Source: Acidimicrobiaceae bacterium
Lineage (GTDB): Bacteria; Actinomycetota; Acidimicrobiia; Acidimicrobiales; RAAP-2
NCBI GenBank assembly: GCA_003152555.1
Contig: PMAL01000200.1
Coordinates: 5,980 to 15,333 of the forward strand
Direction: 5' to 3'
Length of the DNA: 9,354 nt
Position 1 is the stretch's first letter. Each line of letters starts with the position of its first letter. Below the pieces are notes generated by a model. It was not told the DNA's origin. It made no database searches and saw only the letters and a list, made by a program, of their open reading frames with translations. This document shows, in pieces, positions 7,757 to 9,354 of this stretch. The translations under genes were made by a program, and so were the position numbers.

Positions 7757-7814
7757 GGAGGGCCCGATGAGTTTGGGGCCAACAAGTCGCCTAAAACGAA
7801 CGCATTTGCGATGA
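7755..7814 (+). other. Strong ribosome binding site followed by a 15-codon frame
   Basis: Right at the monooxygenase stop, AAGGAGG (7755-7761) is followed 5 bases later by ATG 7767 and a frame of 15 codons (MSLGPTSRLKRTHLR) ending at TGA 7812-7814. The site is the best Shine-Dalgarno in the window. It may be the surviving front of a former second operon gene, or a small peptide. I see no family resemblance. Confidence 0.3.
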
Positions 7815-7822
7815 GCTGGTAA

Positions 7823-7854
7823 TTCAATTTGACGAATTGAAGCGCCAAATGGCG
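7823..7854. terminator. Two small hairpins between convergent genes, possible terminator
   Basis: TTCAATT (7823-7829) and AATTGAA (7835-7841) form a perfect 7-bp stem with a 5-base loop. It is followed directly by CGCC-AAAT-GGCG (7843-7854). Both lie between the convergent monooxygenase and small membrane protein genes. There is no T tract on either side and the first stem is AT-rich, so termination is only a possibility. Confidence 0.25.
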
Positions 7855-7856
7855 AT

Positions 7857-8168
7857 CTATGCCGCGTTTCGGCGTCGCTCCGCATCCTCGCGGTGCAACT
7901 CAGAAATAGTCGCCTTTTGCCTTTGATAAGTCGTGTTATCGCGCTTGGTCATGAGAAGGAAGGCCAGCATGAATATGACGAGTCCGCCGCCCACCAATGC
8001 GAATCCAATGAAGTACGAGGATACCGCGCTCATGCACTGGGCGCCAAGGCCAACACCAGTCGCCGCAGTTGTACTGCACGCCGAGGCCACACTGTGCTCT
8101 TTGCTAATGAGCCATGCACCGACCGCAATAGTCAGGAGACTAAGAGAAATAATCACTTTTCTTGACAC
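7857..8168 (-). CDS. Small two-helix membrane protein with a two-cysteine loop (paralogue of 3175-3489)
   Basis: This 103-residue protein has helices at about residues 4-21 and 51-74, a loop containing Cys31 and Cys45, and a charged, probably cytoplasmic tail of about 28 residues rich in Arg, Glu and Lys that may form a helix (SELHREDAERRRN). Compared with the protein at 3175-3489, Cys31 is at the same position, the loop is two residues shorter before the second Cys, and GFALVGGGLVI matches GVALTTGGLII. The tails do not match, so these are diverged paralogues. The GTG start is preceded by AGGTTTGAAAC, nearly identical to the leader of the other copy, which supports this start in both. It is divergent from the YciI gene at 8327. 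The function is unknown. Confidence 0.75.
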   Translation of the reverse strand: MSRKVIISLSLLTIAVGAWLISKEHSVASACSTTAATGVGLGAQCMSAVSSYFIGFALVGGGLVIFMLAFLLMTKRDNTTYQRQKATISELHREDAERRRNAA

Positions 8169-8290
8169 GTTTCAAACCTACAACTGAACTTCTCGCAATC
8201 GTTGCTCATAGTCAACAATTTGTATTTAGTTTTGAAATGAATGCTGGGTGGTGACGTGCATTAGTCATACTGTGCAACTTTCAAAAAATT

Positions 8291-8320
8291 TTGGATACGA
8301 GAATTTCACTTTCATAAGAT
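8291..8320 (+). promoter_or_regulatory. Promoter for the YciI gene, probably leaderless
   Basis: TTGGAT (8291-8296) and TAAGAT (8315-8320) are separated by 18 bases in an AT-rich stretch. The start codon GTG 8327 follows the -10 box after 6 bases, so transcription would begin at or next to the start codon. This fits a leaderless mRNA, common in actinobacteria, and explains the absence of a clear Shine-Dalgarno. The assignment rests on hexamer matching only. Confidence 0.45.
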
Positions 8321-8326
8321 GACGGC

Positions 8327-8617
8327 GTGGCAATCTTCCTCGTTGTGCTGTCTCGCTCCGGTCCAGAGTGGGACGCGTCGTTGCCCATGGAGAGTCAACA
8401 AGAGTGGTCTGAACACGACGCGTTTACGGACGGTTTGGTGGAAAGTGGCTTTCTTGGCCTCGGCGGTCCACTGTGGGACGAAGTTCGCGTGGTGCACGCG
8501 GTCGATGCAGAGTCGGAACTGGCTGTTCGTTCGATGTTGGCCAATGATCCCTGGAGCGAAACCAAACTCGTCATTGAGTCGATTGACGCTTGGACCATAC
8601 GACTCGATGGGCGATAA
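8327..8617 (+). CDS. YciI-family protein
   Basis: This 96-residue protein has the typical YciI layout: a first strand FLVVLSRSGPEWD, a helix with SEHDAFTDGLVESGF (His30 is the conserved acid-base candidate in this superfamily), GLGGPLWDEVRVVHAVDAES, a second helix LAVRSMLANDPW (DPW 74-76), and a last strand ending SIDAWTIRLDGR. Family members are small cytoplasmic dimers with a ferredoxin-like fold; most have no assigned reaction. GTG 8327 gives the normal N-terminus; ATG 8319 lies in another frame. It ends 36 bases before the stop of a second, distantly related YciI gene on the other strand. Confidence 0.88.
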   Translation: MAIFLVVLSRSGPEWDASLPMESQQEWSEHDAFTDGLVESGFLGLGGPLWDEVRVVHAVDAESELAVRSMLANDPWSETKLVIESIDAWTIRLDGR

Positions 8618-8639
8618 AACGCAGTTACGACTTTGCGTT
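8618..8639 (-). terminator. Hairpin between the two convergent YciI genes
   Basis: AACGCA (8618-8623) pairs with TGCGTT (8634-8639), extended by one G-T pair inside, with an 8-base loop. Read on the minus strand the stem ends in TT and is followed by TTAT, a short U-rich tail that could end the minus-strand YciI transcript. On the plus strand the tail is A-rich, so it is unlikely to work in that direction. Confidence 0.35.
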
Positions 8640-8653
8640 GCAAAAAAATGAGT

Positions 8654-8989
8654 CTAGATGCTGCCAGTGGGACAATAGAAGTACATGACGTCCAGCTCGA
8701 GGCGACCGGCCACGACTGACGGATCACCCGAGGCCAATTCGCGGGCGCGTTCCAAGGATCCAGCTTTATAAAGACATAATCCACGTATGGGCTTGTCCTG
8801 TTGCTCATCAATTGGGCCGGCCACGCGCATGTTGCCCAAGCGTGTTTGCTCCACTAAGTGCGCGATATGTCGCGCCTGCAGATGTTCTGCCTCCTCGTCT
8901 GAAAGAGGTGGGCTCGACGTCGGTCGCTTCAGTGGAACGAGTTCGAATCCATCGAGTTCGAAGGCCTGATCTTCGGCGGACTGGTTCTT
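8654..8989 (-). CDS. Second YciI-family protein, intact frame but no usual start codon (possible pseudogene)
   Basis: The frame reads FELDGFELVPLKRPTSSPPL, SDEEAEHLQARHIAHLVEQ, AGPIDEQQDKPIRGLCLYKA, ARELASGDPSVVAGRLELDV and ends CPTGSI. This is a complete COG2350-type YciI domain from its first strand (about 8965) to the stop at 8654. The only canonical start is GTG 8854, which would remove the first strand and helix, so it cannot be right for a working protein. The open frame runs upstream to a TAA at 9025-9023 with no ATG, GTG or TTG. I set the end at an AAG (8989) lying 6 bases after AAGGAG (9001-8996), which one base change from ATG would explain. Loss of one A from the nearby A run would instead join the frame to GTG 8996. 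A third option is that foreign sequence replaced the 5' end. Confidence 0.6.
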   Translation of the reverse strand, partial: KNQSAEDQAFELDGFELVPLKRPTSSPPLSDEEAEHLQARHIAHLVEQTRLGNMRVAGPIDEQQDKPIRGLCLYKAGSLERARELASGDPSVVAGRLELDVMYFYCPTGSI

Positions 8990-9094
8990 TTTGCACTCCT
9001 TGCGCTCGCGTTTCGCAACAATTTAAAACGCGTATTTGGTGGACTCCGCACGAGGGAGGTCGTCCGCTTCGCCATCGATGCCATTGGTTCCTAA
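8963..9094 (+). pseudogene. Possible orphan 3' end of a membrane-protein gene
   Basis: In the plus-strand frame ending at TAA 9092-9094 the codons read GLIFGGLVLFALLALAF, a good transmembrane helix, then RNNLKRVFGGLRTREVV and RFAIDAIGS. A helix followed by a basic segment is typical of a membrane-protein C-terminus. The frame has no start of its own and opens at 8903 inside the antisense YciI gene. It may be the tail of a truncated gene, or chance, because it overlaps the region antisense to the YciI start. I do not recognise the family. Confidence 0.28.
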
Positions 9095-9115
9095 GAGTTA
9101 CCGAGTCTTGTAGTG

Positions 9116-9132
9116 CTGAGTAGTCTCAGACC
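9116..9132 (+). promoter_or_regulatory. Hairpin and possible -10 box just before the hydrolase start
   Basis: CTGAG-TAGT-CTCAG (9116-9129) is a perfect 5-bp inverted repeat ending 3 bases before ATG 9133. TAGTCT (9121-9126) within it fits a TANNNT -10 box, placed 6 bases before the start codon exactly as TAAGAT is before the YciI gene. Only a poor -35 match (TTACCG, 9098-9103) is seen. It could be an operator or a leaderless promoter. Confidence 0.3.
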
Positions 9133-9354
9133 ATGAATGACTCGCACGTGACCGTTCTCCCCGACGGCCGAGACCTGGGTTGGATGGAATTTGGGGACCC
9201 AAACGGCTCGCCTGTGTTCGCGTTCCATGGAACTCCCGGCTCGCGATATCAGATTGTCATGGATGAGGAGTCAATCTGCGACGCCGGCCTGCGTTTCATC
9301 TGCGTGGACCGACCGGGTTACGCACTCAGTAGTTTTCAACGCGGGCGTCGATTA
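9133..9354 (+). CDS. Alpha/beta hydrolase, N-terminal part only
   Basis: The frame is open from ATG 9133 to the right edge (74 codons). It begins with VTVLPDGRDLGWMEFGDPNG, followed by PVFAFHGTPGSR, the HG oxyanion-hole strand-turn of alpha/beta hydrolases, and FICVDRPGYALS, the DRPGYG-type turn after strand 4. This is the usual first quarter of a family of about 270-300 residues. The nucleophile elbow and the Asp/His of the triad lie beyond the window, so activity and substrate cannot be judged. There is no Shine-Dalgarno; expression may be leaderless. Confidence 0.9.
   Translation, partial: MNDSHVTVLPDGRDLGWMEFGDPNGSPVFAFHGTPGSRYQIVMDEESICDAGLRFICVDRPGYALSSFQRGRRL

Noticed and set aside
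8812..9123. 103-codon plus-strand frame over the second YciI gene
   Set aside because: It has no family resemblance and lies antisense to a convincing YciI domain.

Overview
The window looks like bacterial chromosome of moderate GC content from an actinobacterium, perhaps of the class Acidimicrobiia. That placement rests on the gene families seen: an actinobacterial-type IspH, a COG4315/Lipoprotein_15 protein, a DUF664 DinB-like remnant, YciI proteins, an EtaA-like monooxygenase, and GTG/TTG starts. It is an inference, because there is no marker gene to test it with. No RNA gene, CRISPR array, transposase or integrase is visible.

Layout, left to right. (1) Positions 1-957, minus strand: ispH, the last enzyme of the MEP isoprenoid pathway, complete except for its final residues beyond the left edge. 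(2) 1170-2048, plus: a hybrid reading frame whose first ~115 residues resemble the front of a GNAT acetyltransferase and whose remainder resembles the back of a secreted Lipoprotein_15 repeat protein. (3) 2126-2902, minus: a probable two-gene operon of a small cysteine-rich protein and a DUF1579-like protein. (4) 3175-3489, plus: a small two-helix membrane protein. (5) 3513-5786, minus: a PAS-PAS-GGDEF-EAL cyclic-di-GMP protein with complete catalytic motifs. (6) About 5806-6254, plus: a broken DUF664/DinB-like gene. (7) 6254-7756, plus: a flavin-dependent Baeyer-Villiger-type monooxygenase with a TTG start. (8) 7857-8168, minus: a second two-helix membrane protein, paralogous to the one at 3175. 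(9) 8327-8617 plus and 8654-~8989 minus: two convergent YciI-family genes, the second without a usual start codon. (10) 9133 to the right edge, plus: the beginning of an alpha/beta hydrolase.

The genes do not form one obvious pathway. The large genes (ispH, GGDEF-EAL, monooxygenase) are intact. The DNA between them holds several broken pieces: the hybrid gene, the DinB-like gene with a frameshift and a stop, a YciI gene without a start, a possible orphan membrane-protein tail, and a strong ribosome binding site serving only 15 codons. This suggests a region that has gone through repeated deletions and insertions. The most unusual items are the hybrid gene and the two membrane paralogues, which face each other across a 4.4 kb block and share a leader sequence.
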